A stretch of 23,182 bases of DNA from Clostridiales bacterium (GTDB lineage: Bacteria > Bacillota > Clostridia > Oscillospirales > Oscillospiraceae), in contig SFEX01000027.1 in NCBI GenBank assembly GCA_004557075.1, positions 1 to 23,182 on the forward strand, written 5' to 3'. The notes below the pieces were generated by a model that was not told where the DNA came from, did no database searches, and was given only the letters and a program-made list of their open reading frames with translations. Position 1 is the stretch's first letter. Each line of letters starts with the position of its first letter. Below are positions 13,273-21,210 of this stretch, piece by piece. A program made the translations under genes and the position numbers.

Positions 13273-15555
13273 TCAGACCCGGCGCTCCAAAAACAGCTTA
13301 CGGGTAATAAAGTTATAGACCATAACCACCACCGTGGCCGCCAATTTCACCAGCAGGTAGTGAATGCCAAGCCATGCGGTGCCCGCGTGCATGAGGAGCT
13401 GATTAAGCCCCAGACCCACTATACTCATGCCTAAGAATACCACCAGCTCCCGAACCTTGCCTCCGTCCGCATTGCGCCGGAAGACATAGCGGACGCTGAG
13501 AAGGTAGTTGACCACCACGGAGACGGAGAAGGACAGAGCGCTGGACGTCAGGGTGGACAGTCCCACCGCCTCCACAAAGAGGATCAGCAGCCCGTAATCA
13601 ATCAGAAAGCACAGCCCGCCCACAACGGCGAAGCGCAATATCTGCCGGGCAAGCCTTGGCACAGGCTCCGGCTTCCCTCCCGGCAGGAGCCGCGCCGAGA
13701 GCAGAAACGGCGCCATATAGACCATGGGCATTGCGTAGCGGTAGCTGCCGCTGACCGGTGCCAGAAACAGCACCGCCACTGACAAAATCGCCGGTATCTG
13801 AGCTAAAATAGGCCTTAGCTGCCGCCGCCGCAGCACATCAAGGAACAGGAAAAGCACCAGCCAGGGGTACGCCCCCACCCGGAACAGCAAGCCCAGCACC
13901 GGTATGTGCTGCACCGCCCGCAGAAAGACCTGTATGAAGGCTTCCGCCGCCTCCTGCCGCTGGCCGGAGGGCACGCACAGCTCCGGATATGGAGCGGTCT
14001 CACGGTTGTCAAAATTCGTGTAGGAAAGAGCCGTCTCATGGCCTAAATAAAACCCGCCGTAGGTGTTGTGCAGGAAAGCCTGAATATAGACATCGGGATG
14101 GTGGCGGAGCATGCTAAGCCATGCTTGATAGTAGGCCGAAAGCTCCTCGTCCGTGGCATCCTGATTGTAGGTGAACTTAACGGGATCGGCAAGATGCGGC
14201 TTGTAAAGCTCCGGCAGGCGATCGTAGTCGAGCACGGCGCGGATGGCTTCTTCCTCCGCCTCCGTCACGTCCTCGGGATACTCCTTCACATACCGTGCCG
14301 TCTGCTGAAACAGAAGCCCCAGCACCTCCTGCTTCCCGCCGGGAGCCACATTCCATGCCGGCAACAATACCTGCACCCATACGCACAGGAACAGCACAAC
14401 CGGGATCAGCAGTGTCGCCAGCGCCCGCAGGCGGAAACGGCAGAAGATAAGGCACAGCACCCCGGCCGCGGCCACAAAGTAGACCCCCTGATTCTTCGTC
14501 AGGGCGACCAGAAGCGCCGTCAGGAACGTCAGGGCGCAGAAGCCGATTTTCCGCAAAGCCTCCCCGCGCGTCCGCGCGAGCTCAAAGAGAAGCAGGGAGA
14601 AGGCGAGGCAGGACAGGGAAAACAGGGAATCCTTGAGCATGGTGATGGCGTACAGGGGAAAGAGAGGAAAAAGCGCCGTGAACACCAGCCCGACCCTAAA
14701 GATACCCACCGGCAGTCCAAGCCTGCGGAGATAGTACCATACAAAGGTGAGGACGAGAACCGTCAGAAGCATCTGCCCAAAACAGTATATCGCCACGCCC
14801 CATGTGATGTCCCCCATGGCCAGACCAAGCTTTGCAAAGAGGCCGAATAGGAGGGTCACAAAGTAGGGGTGGTGGTTGGTTGCATATATCTCCGGCCCGC
14901 GCACCGCGGAATACTTTAGCCATTCCGTGGGGCGGTGGAGGGCCCAGGCGATCTGCATGCCCGTGTCCGGGTTGCTCAGGCCGGGGAAGAAAGCAATATA
15001 GTATGGCAGCCAGCACAGGATAACTATGCCCGACGCCAAAAGGAAGCGCTTCCACGGGATGCGCTCCTGCGCCGGAGCGGGCCGCTTCCGCAGACGATCC
15101 AGCGCCCGGAAGCCGTACAGAACAGCACAGGCACCCAGCAATGCGCGACCGCCTAAAGCCACAAGCGAGCGGAAGCATATAAACCGCCCGCCGATGACGG
15201 CGTCCCAGCTACCGTAAGTGCTGTAGGAATCGCCTAAGAGCTGCATCATGGCACAGAGGATGCCGAAAACCGCCGCCAGAGCCCGCTCGAGCCGGGTGGT
15301 TTTCAGCTTGGGCAGGAACCACAGCAGCGCGCCTGCGCCTAAGGCGAGGCAGGACAGCGTAACAATGTCCCCCGTGAGGAAGCAGCGGACGGCGTGTATC
15401 AGAAAGCGGGTCACCGTGCCGCAGGACTCCAGAGCCGGATCCGCAACGTACCATGCGTCCGTGCTGAGGACGCATGTGAGGCTCAGCGCGATCCAGAGCC
15501 CGCCGAGAGCCGTCCCGCAGACATGGAGAATTTTATTGTGCCTCACAGCATCCAT
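13273..15555 (-). CDS. GT-C-like membrane glycosyltransferase fused to a GtrA flippase domain
   Basis: 760 residues, about 15 or more membrane helices. The N-terminal 600 residues look like a polytopic GT-C-type protein: helix pairs at the start, then an acidic extracytoplasmic region (FFPGLSNPDTGMQIAWAL and NHHPYFVTLLFGLF between helices), and a soluble segment around 420-530. The C-terminal 130 residues (from about LARQILRFAVVGGLCF) are a GtrA domain of four helices with the family's FAVVGG...YGLL...N(Y)LL...FRR pattern. GtrA proteins are proposed to flip polyprenyl-phosphate sugars. The upstream gene is a GtrB-like transferase, overlapping by 13 nt. So a whole Gtr-type system is compressed into two genes. 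Target polymer unknown. Confidence 0.8.
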   Translation of the reverse strand: MDAVRHNKILHVCGTALGGLWIALSLTCVLSTDAWYVADPALESCGTVTRFLIHAVRCFLTGDIVTLSCLALGAGALLWFLPKLKTTRLERALAAVFGILCAMMQLLGDSYSTYGSWDAVIGGRFICFRSLVALGGRALLGACAVLYGFRALDRLRKRPAPAQERIPWKRFLLASGIVILCWLPYYIAFFPGLSNPDTGMQIAWALHRPTEWLKYSAVRGPEIYATNHHPYFVTLLFGLFAKLGLAMGDITWGVAIYCFGQMLLTVLVLTFVWYYLRRLGLPVGIFRVGLVFTALFPLFPLYAITMLKDSLFSLSCLAFSLLLFELARTRGEALRKIGFCALTFLTALLVALTKNQGVYFVAAAGVLCLIFCRFRLRALATLLIPVVLFLCVWVQVLLPAWNVAPGGKQEVLGLLFQQTARYVKEYPEDVTEAEEEAIRAVLDYDRLPELYKPHLADPVKFTYNQDATDEELSAYYQAWLSMLRHHPDVYIQAFLHNTYGGFYLGHETALSYTNFDNRETAPYPELCVPSGQRQEAAEAFIQVFLRAVQHIPVLGLLFRVGAYPWLVLFLFLDVLRRRQLRPILAQIPAILSVAVLFLAPVSGSYRYAMPMVYMAPFLLSARLLPGGKPEPVPRLARQILRFAVVGGLCFLIDYGLLILFVEAVGLSTLTSSALSFSVSVVVNYLLSVRYVFRRNADGGKVRELVVFLGMSIVGLGLNQLLMHAGTAWLGIHYLLVKLAATVVVMVYNFITRKLFLERRV

Positions 15556-16481
15556 CTCCGATACTGGTCGTGGGTCTGCTGGAGCTTGAACTCAAAGTCA
15601 CGGCAGTCCTTCTGCCGCATGTTGTCCAAAAGCAGGCCGGAGAAAAGAGAGATCATGGACGCCAACACCCCAAAGCCGCTGACGATCAGGGTGGGGAAGC
15701 GGGGCACCAGACCCGTTTTTATATATGTGGCCAGCACCGGGGCAAACAGCGCCGCGCTGACGAGGAAGAGCAGCAGAGCCAGAAGACCGAAAAAGCGCAG
15801 CGGCCGGTAGAGCCGGAAAAGCCGCAGAATGGTCATGAGAACCCTTGCACCGTCCGAGTAGGTGTTAAGCTTTGAGATGCTCCCGGCCGGGCGGTCTCGG
15901 TAGTCGACTACCACGTTTTCAACGTGCAGCTTCTTGTCCACGGCGTGGATGCTCATCTCCGTCTCGATCTCAAAGCCGGAGGAGAGCACGGGGAAGGTCT
16001 TGACAAACTGGTAGCTGAAGGCCCTGTATCCTGTCATGATGTCCTTGATGTCACTGTGGAACAGGGCGTTGATACAGGCGCGAACCAGAGCGTTTCCAAA
16101 GTTGTGGAAGGGGCGCTTGTTCTCCTGAAAGTAGGTGGAGGACAGACGGTCTCCCACCACCATGTCGGCGCCGCGCTCCAGCACCATCCGCACCATCTCC
16201 GGAGCGGACTCCGGAGGGTAGGTGTCGTCCCCGTCGAGCATCAGATAGCACTGGGCGTCCACCTCGCGGAACATCCGGCGGATAACGTTGCCCTTGCCCT
16301 GACGGTACTCCTGCCGCACCACCGCACCGGCGGAGCGGGCGATCTCTCCCGTGCCGTCGGTGGAGTTGTTGTCATATACATAGACCACTGCCTCCGGCAG
16401 CACGGCCTTCACGTCCCGCACTACCTTTTCAATGGTCTGGCTTTCGTTGTAGCAGGGAATCAATACGGCAATTTTATCCAC
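15543..16481 (-). CDS. Glycosyltransferase family 2, GtrB/DPM1-like
   Basis: 312 residues. The cytoplasmic GT-A domain (about 1-225) begins IAVLIPCYNESQTIEKVV and has the DxD-type metal site LDGDDTYPP; DVMTGYRAF-like DIMTGYRAFSYQF and a C-terminal pair of helices (about 231-250, 262-290) match the polyprenyl-phosphate sugar synthase class. Expected reaction: transfer of a sugar from UDP- or GDP-sugar to polyprenyl phosphate at the inner face of the membrane. Start is GTG at 16479-16481 with GGGAGGGAT upstream. Ile is almost always ATT or ATC here (about one ATA in 16), unlike the ATA-rich neighbours. Works with the downstream GtrA fusion. Confidence 0.92.
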   Translation of the reverse strand: MDKIAVLIPCYNESQTIEKVVRDVKAVLPEAVVYVYDNNSTDGTGEIARSAGAVVRQEYRQGKGNVIRRMFREVDAQCYLMLDGDDTYPPESAPEMVRMVLERGADMVVGDRLSSTYFQENKRPFHNFGNALVRACINALFHSDIKDIMTGYRAFSYQFVKTFPVLSSGFEIETEMSIHAVDKKLHVENVVVDYRDRPAGSISKLNTYSDGARVLMTILRLFRLYRPLRFFGLLALLLFLVSAALFAPVLATYIKTGLVPRFPTLIVSGFGVLASMISLFSGLLLDNMRQKDCRDFEFKLQQTHDQYRRWML

Positions 16482-16516
16482 TTTGGATCCCTCCCGCCCG
16501 TCAATTGTTTTTTTTC

Positions 16517-16545
16517 ATCATATCACAGACGCCAAAAACCGTCAA
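16517..16545 (-). promoter_or_regulatory. Promoter of the glycosyltransferase pair
   Basis: Minus strand TTGACG (16540-16545) and TATGAT (16517-16522), spacer 17 nt, TGa before the -10. Confidence 0.65.
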
Positions 16546-16563
16546 TAAAGCACCGAAAAACAA

Positions 16564-16600
16564 AGAAGATCCCGAAGTTGCAACAACTTCGGGATCTTCT
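16564..16600 (-). terminator. Terminator after tRNA-Arg
   Basis: A perfect 17-bp stem, AGAAGATCCCGAAGTTG (16564-16580) with its complement at 16584-16600 and a CAA loop. Minus-strand tail is TTTGTTTTT. It begins directly beyond the CCA end of the tRNA. Confidence 0.92.
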
Positions 16601-16606
16601 CTTTTC

Positions 16607-16683
16607 TGGCACGCCGCAAGGGATTCGAACCCCTGACCTTCTGGTCCGTAGCCAGACGCTCTATCCAGCTGAGCTAGCGGCGC
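16607..16683 (-). tRNA. tRNA-Arg(ACG)
   Basis: 77 nt with the CCA end encoded. On the minus strand: acceptor GCGCCGC paired with GCGGCGT (first pair G-U), D arm GCTCAGCTGGATAGAGC, anticodon stem TCTGG / CCAGA around loop CTACGGA giving anticodon ACG, T arm with GGTTCGAATCC. An A at position 34 implies conversion to inosine by TadA, as is normal for bacterial tRNA-Arg(ACG). Own promoter and terminator. Confidence 0.97.
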
Positions 16684-16703
16684 TTATCGCTGAGCGCCCT
16701 AAT

Positions 16704-16732
16704 ACAATAGCACAGTTGGAATGGAAATGCAA
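16704..16732 (-). promoter_or_regulatory. Promoter of tRNA-Arg
   Basis: Minus strand TTGCAT (16727-16732) and TATTGT (16704-16709), spacer 17 nt. Confidence 0.6.
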
Positions 16733-16778
16733 GCATTTTTTGCGCATTTTCAGAATAAAATTGAAATTGCGCGCGCTT

Positions 16779-16946
16779 TTACATTCCTATAGAGCTTGAA
16801 ACTGCGTCCACTACTTCGCCCATGGTCTTGAGCGTCTTGCCAACGATGTTCTTCGCGGGCTTCTTGCTGTTTGACATGCCCATGCCGGCCAGTCCGCCGA
16901 CGGCAACGCCTATGCCCATGCCAACCAAAAAGTTTGTTTTATGCAT
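16779..16946 (-). CDS. Small YtxH-like membrane peptide, 55 aa
   Basis: Encodes MHKTNFLVGMGIGVAVGGLA, a Gly-rich single hydrophobic helix (about 6-24), then a basic segment NSKKPAKNIVGKTLK and an amphipathic end TMGEVVDAVSSS. This order (glycine-rich anchor, then charged helix) recalls YtxH-type cytoplasmic-facing membrane proteins, although the family is not certain. GGAGGTG lies 6 nt before the ATG, a near-perfect ribosome site, and the codon use is that of the genome, so the gene is very likely real despite its size. It diverges from ymdB; no clear promoter was found. A weak 11-bp hairpin (about 16747-16777) follows the stop. Confidence 0.8.
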   Translation of the reverse strand: MHKTNFLVGMGIGVAVGGLAGMGMSNSKKPAKNIVGKTLKTMGEVVDAVSSSIGM

Positions 16947-16983
16947 TGTTTACACCTCCGAAATATATTGTGCCCAATTTTCT

Positions 16984-17013
16984 TTGCTACAGCAGTGTAA
17001 TATGTGCTATAAT
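16984..17013 (+). promoter_or_regulatory. Promoter of the ymdB operon
   Basis: TTGCTA (16984-16989) and perfect TATAAT (17008-17013), spacer 18 nt, TGC in front of the -10 (extended -10). Confidence 0.65.
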
Positions 17014-17046
17014 AACCTTAATAAAGCACAGGAGAATTTTTCAAAA

Positions 17047-17820
17047 ATGAGCGTAAAAATTTTGGCGGTCGGCGACGTGTGCGGCGAACCCGGCCTTGAA
17101 TACCTTACTAAAAATCTGCGCAGAATACGCAGTGAAATGGAGCTTAGCTTTGTCGTTGTAAACGGCGAAAACGCGAACGTCGTCGGCATCACGCCGCGCC
17201 AGGCCGACGCCATACTCCATGCCGGAGCGGACGTTATCACCCTTGGCAACCACACATGGACGCGCACCGAGCTACGCCCGTATTTGGACGAACGGCGCAA
17301 GATACTGCGCCCGGCAAACTGCGCGCCGCAGTGCCCGGGACGCGGCATCGACGTTTATAAGACAAGCTTCGGCGACGTATGCGTCTTAAACCTCATGGGG
17401 CACTTTACCCTCGATACCAACACCGACAATCCCTTTGTCATTGCCGACGGCTACATGGAGGAGATAAGGGAGAAGATAATCCTTGTTGATTTCCACGCCG
17501 AGGGCACGAGCGAAAAGCGCGCCATGGGCTTCATGCTCGACGGCAGAGCGAGCGCCGTGTGGGGCACGCACACCCATGTGCAGACCTCCGACGCCTGTGT
17601 GCTGCCAAACGGCACGGGGTATATAACAGACCTCGGCATGACGGGCGCGATAAACTCCGTTATCGGCATCGAGCCGGAGCAGTCCATCGGCAAATTTTTA
17701 GGCGATCCCCCGCGCCGCTACGACTCGGCAAAGGGACCTGCCAAGCTCGAGGGCTGCGTGTTCGAGATAGACCCGGAGACGGGCAAATGCCTGAAAGCGG
17801 AGGGAATAAGACTGACATGA
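17047..17820 (+). CDS. ymdB: YmdB-family metallophosphoesterase (TIGR00282 type)
   Basis: 257 residues, the usual length. Di-metal phosphoesterase; the Bacillus protein acts on 2',3'-cyclic nucleotides and affects biofilm choice, which may not apply here. Metal and catalytic motifs in order: ILAVGDVCGEPG (Asp10), VNGENANV (Glu/Asn about 41-42), TLGNHTW (Asn-His about 69-70), VDFHAEGTSEK (His about 150), WGTHTHVQTSD (two His about 175-177). Start ATG 17047 with AGGAGAA upstream; the frame stays open to 16822 but that part runs through the promoter. Stop overlaps the next ATG by 4 nt. Confidence 0.92.
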   Translation: MSVKILAVGDVCGEPGLEYLTKNLRRIRSEMELSFVVVNGENANVVGITPRQADAILHAGADVITLGNHTWTRTELRPYLDERRKILRPANCAPQCPGRGIDVYKTSFGDVCVLNLMGHFTLDTNTDNPFVIADGYMEEIREKIILVDFHAEGTSEKRAMGFMLDGRASAVWGTHTHVQTSDACVLPNGTGYITDLGMTGAINSVIGIEPEQSIGKFLGDPPRRYDSAKGPAKLEGCVFEIDPETGKCLKAEGIRLT

Positions 17821-18929
17821 GTACGATAAAGCTTCTGCACGCGGCCGACCTGCACTTAGACTCCCCGTTTGAGGGACTTGGCGAGAGCAAGGCGGCTGCG
17901 AGAAGAGCAGAGCAGAGACAGCTTCTGCACGCTATAGCGCAGCTTGCGCTGCGCAAGCAGGTGCAGCTTGTGCTGCTTGCGGGCGACCTGCTGGATTCCG
18001 ACAGCTCATATGCCGAGACAGGCGAGGAGCTTGTCAGGGCGCTCGGGAGCATACCCGCGCCGGTGTTCATATCGCCGGGAAACCACGATTTTTATTCCGG
18101 GCGCTCACCGTATGCGCGGCTGAAAATGCCGGAGAACGTACATATCTTCAAAAGCCCGATTATCGAGTGCGTCGAGCTGCCCGGGCTTGGAGCTCGCGTA
18201 TGGGGCGCGGCCTTTACCGATAAGCACAGCTCGGGACTGCTGCGCGATTTCAGGGCGGAGAAAAAGCCCGATACTATTGATATCATGTGCATTCACGGCG
18301 AAACTAATGCGGCGTCTGCATATAATCCCATAACTGATAACGAGATGGCAGCGTCCGGGATGGACTACATCGCACTGGGGCACATACACGCCGAAAGCGG
18401 CCTGAAAAAAGCGGGCGGCTGCTATTACTCATGGCCGGGCTGCCCGGAGGGACGCGGCTTTGACGAGACGGGCGAAAAGCACGTCAGCATCGTGAGCCTT
18501 GACGGCGAAAATTGCAGCATTGAGCCTGTGAGCATAGCGCGCCGTAAATATGAGATATTGCGCGTTGATATAACGGAAAAAGACGCTCTGACTGCGATAA
18601 AAGCCACCATGCCGGACGATACCGGCGACGATATATACCGCGTGATTTTGCGCGGCGAGACGGCGGAGGCGCCGGATATAAGCGCTCTGCGCGAGGCGCT
18701 TGAGGAAAAGTTTTTCAGCTTACAGCTCAGGGACGAGACCTCGCTGTGCCGCGATATCTGGGAAAACGCGGGCGAGGACAGCCTGCGCGGTCAGTTCATT
18801 TCAAGGCTGAGAAAGGCATATGACGCGGCAGAGCAGGACACAGAGCGCGAGCGGATAGTTCAGGCCGCCCGCTGGGGGCTTGCAGCGCTTGACAGACGGG
18901 AGGAGGTAGTGCGCCATGCAGATCAATAA
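17817..18929 (+). CDS. Mre11/SbcD-like exonuclease, YhaO type
   Basis: 370 residues. The N-terminal calcineurin-like nuclease domain shows LLHAADLHLDSPF (Asp11, His13), LLAGDLLDSD, SPGNHDFYSG, CIHGETN and ALGHIHAES, all five metal motifs of Mre11/SbcD. The C-terminal 150 residues are the capping and ATPase-contact region, with a positively charged, Leu-rich end. Partner is the Rad50-like ATPase directly downstream (14-nt overlap), so the two form a nuclease-ATPase complex that processes DNA ends. Order and size resemble yhaO-yhaN of Bacillus more than sbcDC. Start overlaps the ymdB stop (ATGA). Confidence 0.9.
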   Translation: MSTIKLLHAADLHLDSPFEGLGESKAAARRAEQRQLLHAIAQLALRKQVQLVLLAGDLLDSDSSYAETGEELVRALGSIPAPVFISPGNHDFYSGRSPYARLKMPENVHIFKSPIIECVELPGLGARVWGAAFTDKHSSGLLRDFRAEKKPDTIDIMCIHGETNAASAYNPITDNEMAASGMDYIALGHIHAESGLKKAGGCYYSWPGCPEGRGFDETGEKHVSIVSLDGENCSIEPVSIARRKYEILRVDITEKDALTAIKATMPDDTGDDIYRVILRGETAEAPDISALREALEEKFFSLQLRDETSLCRDIWENAGEDSLRGQFISRLRKAYDAAEQDTERERIVQAARWGLAALDRREEVVRHADQ

Positions 18930-20820
18930 GCTCAGCGCCAGCTTCGGAAAGCTTGCCGATGATACGCTCGAGCTGCACGAGGGGCTGAACGTTATCTGCG
19001 CTCCGAACGAGAGCGGAAAAAGCACATGGTGCGCCTTTATCCGCGCAATGCTCTACGGTGTCGACAGCTCCGAGCGGCAAAAAATCGGATATCTGCCCGA
19101 TAAGACTCGCTATGCGCCGTGGTCGGGTGCGCCCATGCAGGGCAGCATGGAGCTGACAGCCGGGGGCCGTGATATCAGCCTTGTCCGCAGGACAAAGACA
19201 AATAACGCGCCCATGCGCGAGTTTTCAGCCGTTTACAGTGGCACGAATATCCCCGTCGAGGGCATGACGGGCCAGAACGCCGGAGAGATGCTCACCGGCG
19301 TGGGGCGCGAGGTTTTTCGCCGCAGCGCGTTTGTGGAGCAGGGCGCTATCGCCGTGTCGGGCAGTCCGGAGCTTGAAAAGCGCATAAGCGCCATCGTATC
19401 GACCGGCGAGGACGGCTGCTCCTTCACCGAGGCCGACAGCCAGCTCAGAGCATGGCAGCGCAAGCGCCGCTATAACAGGCGCGGCAGGCTCCCGGAGCTT
19501 GAGGAGCGCATGTCGGATACCAAAAGACGCATCGCGTCTCTTGAGGAAGCGTCGCAAAGAAAAGACGCTCTGACCGCCGAGCTTGAGCGGGCAAAGTCAG
19601 AGTGCGCGCAGCTTGAAGCTGCCGTGACCGAAAGCCGCAAAAGCGTGCGCAAGGAGGCGCTGAGCAGCCTTCTTAGTATGCGTAACGAGATAAACGAGGC
19701 AAGCCGCGAGCATGAGAGAACCGAGAGCGAGCGCGAGACCCGCCGTCAAGCTCTGCGCGAAAGCGTTATCGGCGAGCGAGACCCCGAGCAGGTGCGAGGT
19801 GAGGTCGTTGCCGATATGGAGCAGGCTCTTGCACTGAAAGCGGAGAGCGAGCGCAAGATCAGCGCTGTACCCGCGCTCATCTGCCTGCTGCTTGGTATCA
19901 TAGCTGCCGTGCTCGGCGTACTTGTAAGTCCCTACGCATATATCGCGGCAGCGCTGCTGTGCGTCGCGGCCGTTGCGCTGTATGTGAGGTGCAGCCGCGC
20001 CAAGGCCGCCGCGCACGATGCCGGACGGCAGAGGAAAAATATACTGCTTAAATATAAGGCCGGGAGCGAGGACGATATAAAGCGGTGCGAGGACGAATTT
20101 CTTGAACTGTATGGGCAGTTAAAGCGCTCAGAGGAAGCCGAGAGGGAGGCCGCAGAGCAGCTTGCGGCGCTTCGCCGCCGTCAGGAGCAGACCGAGAGCC
20201 GCACTCTTGCAGACCTTGATTTCAGCGGCGGAGATAACGAAGCCGCGCGCCTTAGCCGCGCACTCACGTCCGCGCAGAGCCGCTGCGACATGCTCTCGGC
20301 GCAGATATCCGAGATAAAAGGCGCTATCGCAACGATGGGTGACCCGCTTGTGCTCGGCTCGGAGCTTAGAGCCATGGAGGACGAGCACGCCGAGCTTGAG
20401 GCCGAATTTGAGGCGATAGCCCTCGCGGTCGAGACCCTGCGCGATGCCGACGCCGACATCCAGAGCCGCTTTTCGCCGGAGCTTGGCAGGCTTGCCGCGC
20501 ACTATATGTCGATAGTCACCGACGGAAAGTACGATTCCGTGCTCATAAACCGCGATTTCAGCGCCCGCGTGCGTGAAGCCGGCGGCGGTGTTCCGCGCGA
20601 GACCGAGTATCTGAGCGCGGGAACGCTCGATTTGATGTACCTTGCCGTGCGCCTTGCGGTGTGCACGCTGGCTCTGCCCGAGAGCGCGAACTGCCCGCTC
20701 ATTTTGGACGATGCGCTGGTGAATTTCGACGCCGAGCGCACAGCCCAGGCCATGACCCTGCTCCGCGAGATCGCAAAGCAGCGGCAGGTGATACTGTTCA
20801 CCTGCAAAAATGTAGAGTAA
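18916..20820 (+). CDS. Compact membrane-anchored Rad50/YhaN-like ATPase
   Basis: 634 residues, much shorter than YhaN or SbcC (about 950-1050). Walker A APNESGKST (29-37), Q-loop region around YAPWSGAPMQGSMEL, then coiled coil (about 190-315), two transmembrane helices (about 316-338 and 341-358), returning coiled coil (about 360-510), ABC signature EYLSAGTLDLM (566-570), Walker B PLILDDALVNFD (595-600) and a His-free switch end. The tip of the coil carries a membrane hairpin where Rad50 has a zinc hook; no CxxC is present. AGGAGGT lies 8 nt before the ATG. With the YhaO-type nuclease it should form a membrane-tethered DNA end processor. Confidence 0.87.
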   Translation: MQINKLSASFGKLADDTLELHEGLNVICAPNESGKSTWCAFIRAMLYGVDSSERQKIGYLPDKTRYAPWSGAPMQGSMELTAGGRDISLVRRTKTNNAPMREFSAVYSGTNIPVEGMTGQNAGEMLTGVGREVFRRSAFVEQGAIAVSGSPELEKRISAIVSTGEDGCSFTEADSQLRAWQRKRRYNRRGRLPELEERMSDTKRRIASLEEASQRKDALTAELERAKSECAQLEAAVTESRKSVRKEALSSLLSMRNEINEASREHERTESERETRRQALRESVIGERDPEQVRGEVVADMEQALALKAESERKISAVPALICLLLGIIAAVLGVLVSPYAYIAAALLCVAAVALYVRCSRAKAAAHDAGRQRKNILLKYKAGSEDDIKRCEDEFLELYGQLKRSEEAEREAAEQLAALRRRQEQTESRTLADLDFSGGDNEAARLSRALTSAQSRCDMLSAQISEIKGAIATMGDPLVLGSELRAMEDEHAELEAEFEAIALAVETLRDADADIQSRFSPELGRLAAHYMSIVTDGKYDSVLINRDFSARVREAGGGVPRETEYLSAGTLDLMYLAVRLAVCTLALPESANCPLILDDALVNFDAERTAQAMTLLREIAKQRQVILFTCKNVE

Positions 20821-20826
20821 TAGATT

Positions 20827-20865
20827 AAGTCAAGCGCAGAATAGCGGTATGCGCTTGACTTTTTT
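20827..20865 (+). terminator. Terminator after the YhaN-like gene
   Basis: AAGTCAAGCGC (20827-20837) / GCGCTTGACTT (20851-20861), loop 13 nt, then TTTT. Its right arm contains the TTGACT used as the -35 of the next promoter. Confidence 0.85.
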
Positions 20866-20883
20866 ACGGAAGCATGGTATAAC
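20855..20883 (+). promoter_or_regulatory. Promoter of the AbrB-ABC operon
   Basis: TTGACT (20855-20860) and TATAAC (20878-20883), spacer 17 nt, TGG before the -10. The -35 lies within the descending arm of the terminator. Confidence 0.6.
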
Positions 20884-20913
20884 AAGTTATACTTTTCTTA
20901 CTTGGAGGGCAAA

Positions 20914-21210
20914 ATGAAAGCACCTGATGGGAAATATATAGGCTCGGTGAAGGTCGGCCCTAAGGGGCAGATCGTAATACCGAAGGATGTGCGCGACATG
21001 TTCGGCATTGACACCGGCGATACGCTCATAATTTTAGCCGATGCGCAAAAGGGCATCGCGCTTGAGCGCTTCAGTGTCTTTTCCGGCATTGCCGACAAGA
21101 TATTTCAGGGGCGCGCAAAGGAGGTTTACCCCGAGCAGACGGAGGAGGACTCCATGCACTTTGCCCACGCGATAAAGGAAGCGGAGGAGGGCGCCGATGA
21201 AAGCGATTGA
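20914..21210 (+). CDS. AbrB/SpoVT/MazE-type DNA-binding protein
   Basis: 98 residues. The swapped-hairpin domain lies at about 8-52 with GSVKVGPKGQIVIPKDVRDM and FGIDTGDTLIIL, the hallmark of AbrB-like transition-state regulators. The C-terminal part is acidic (EQTEEDSMHFAHAIKEAEEGADE) and probably helical. Start ATG 20914 with GGAGGG 4 nt upstream; a TTG at 20902 lies inside the ribosome site and is rejected. It overlaps the ABC ATPase start by 14 nt. The likely role is self-control of this exporter operon, inferred from position. Confidence 0.9.
   Translation: MKAPDGKYIGSVKVGPKGQIVIPKDVRDMFGIDTGDTLIILADAQKGIALERFSVFSGIADKIFQGRAKEVYPEQTEEDSMHFAHAIKEAEEGADESD

Noticed and set aside
16822..17046. 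Longer N-terminus for YmdB
   Set aside because: It would run through the extended -10 promoter and the divergent 55-aa gene; the family starts at MSVKILAVGDV.
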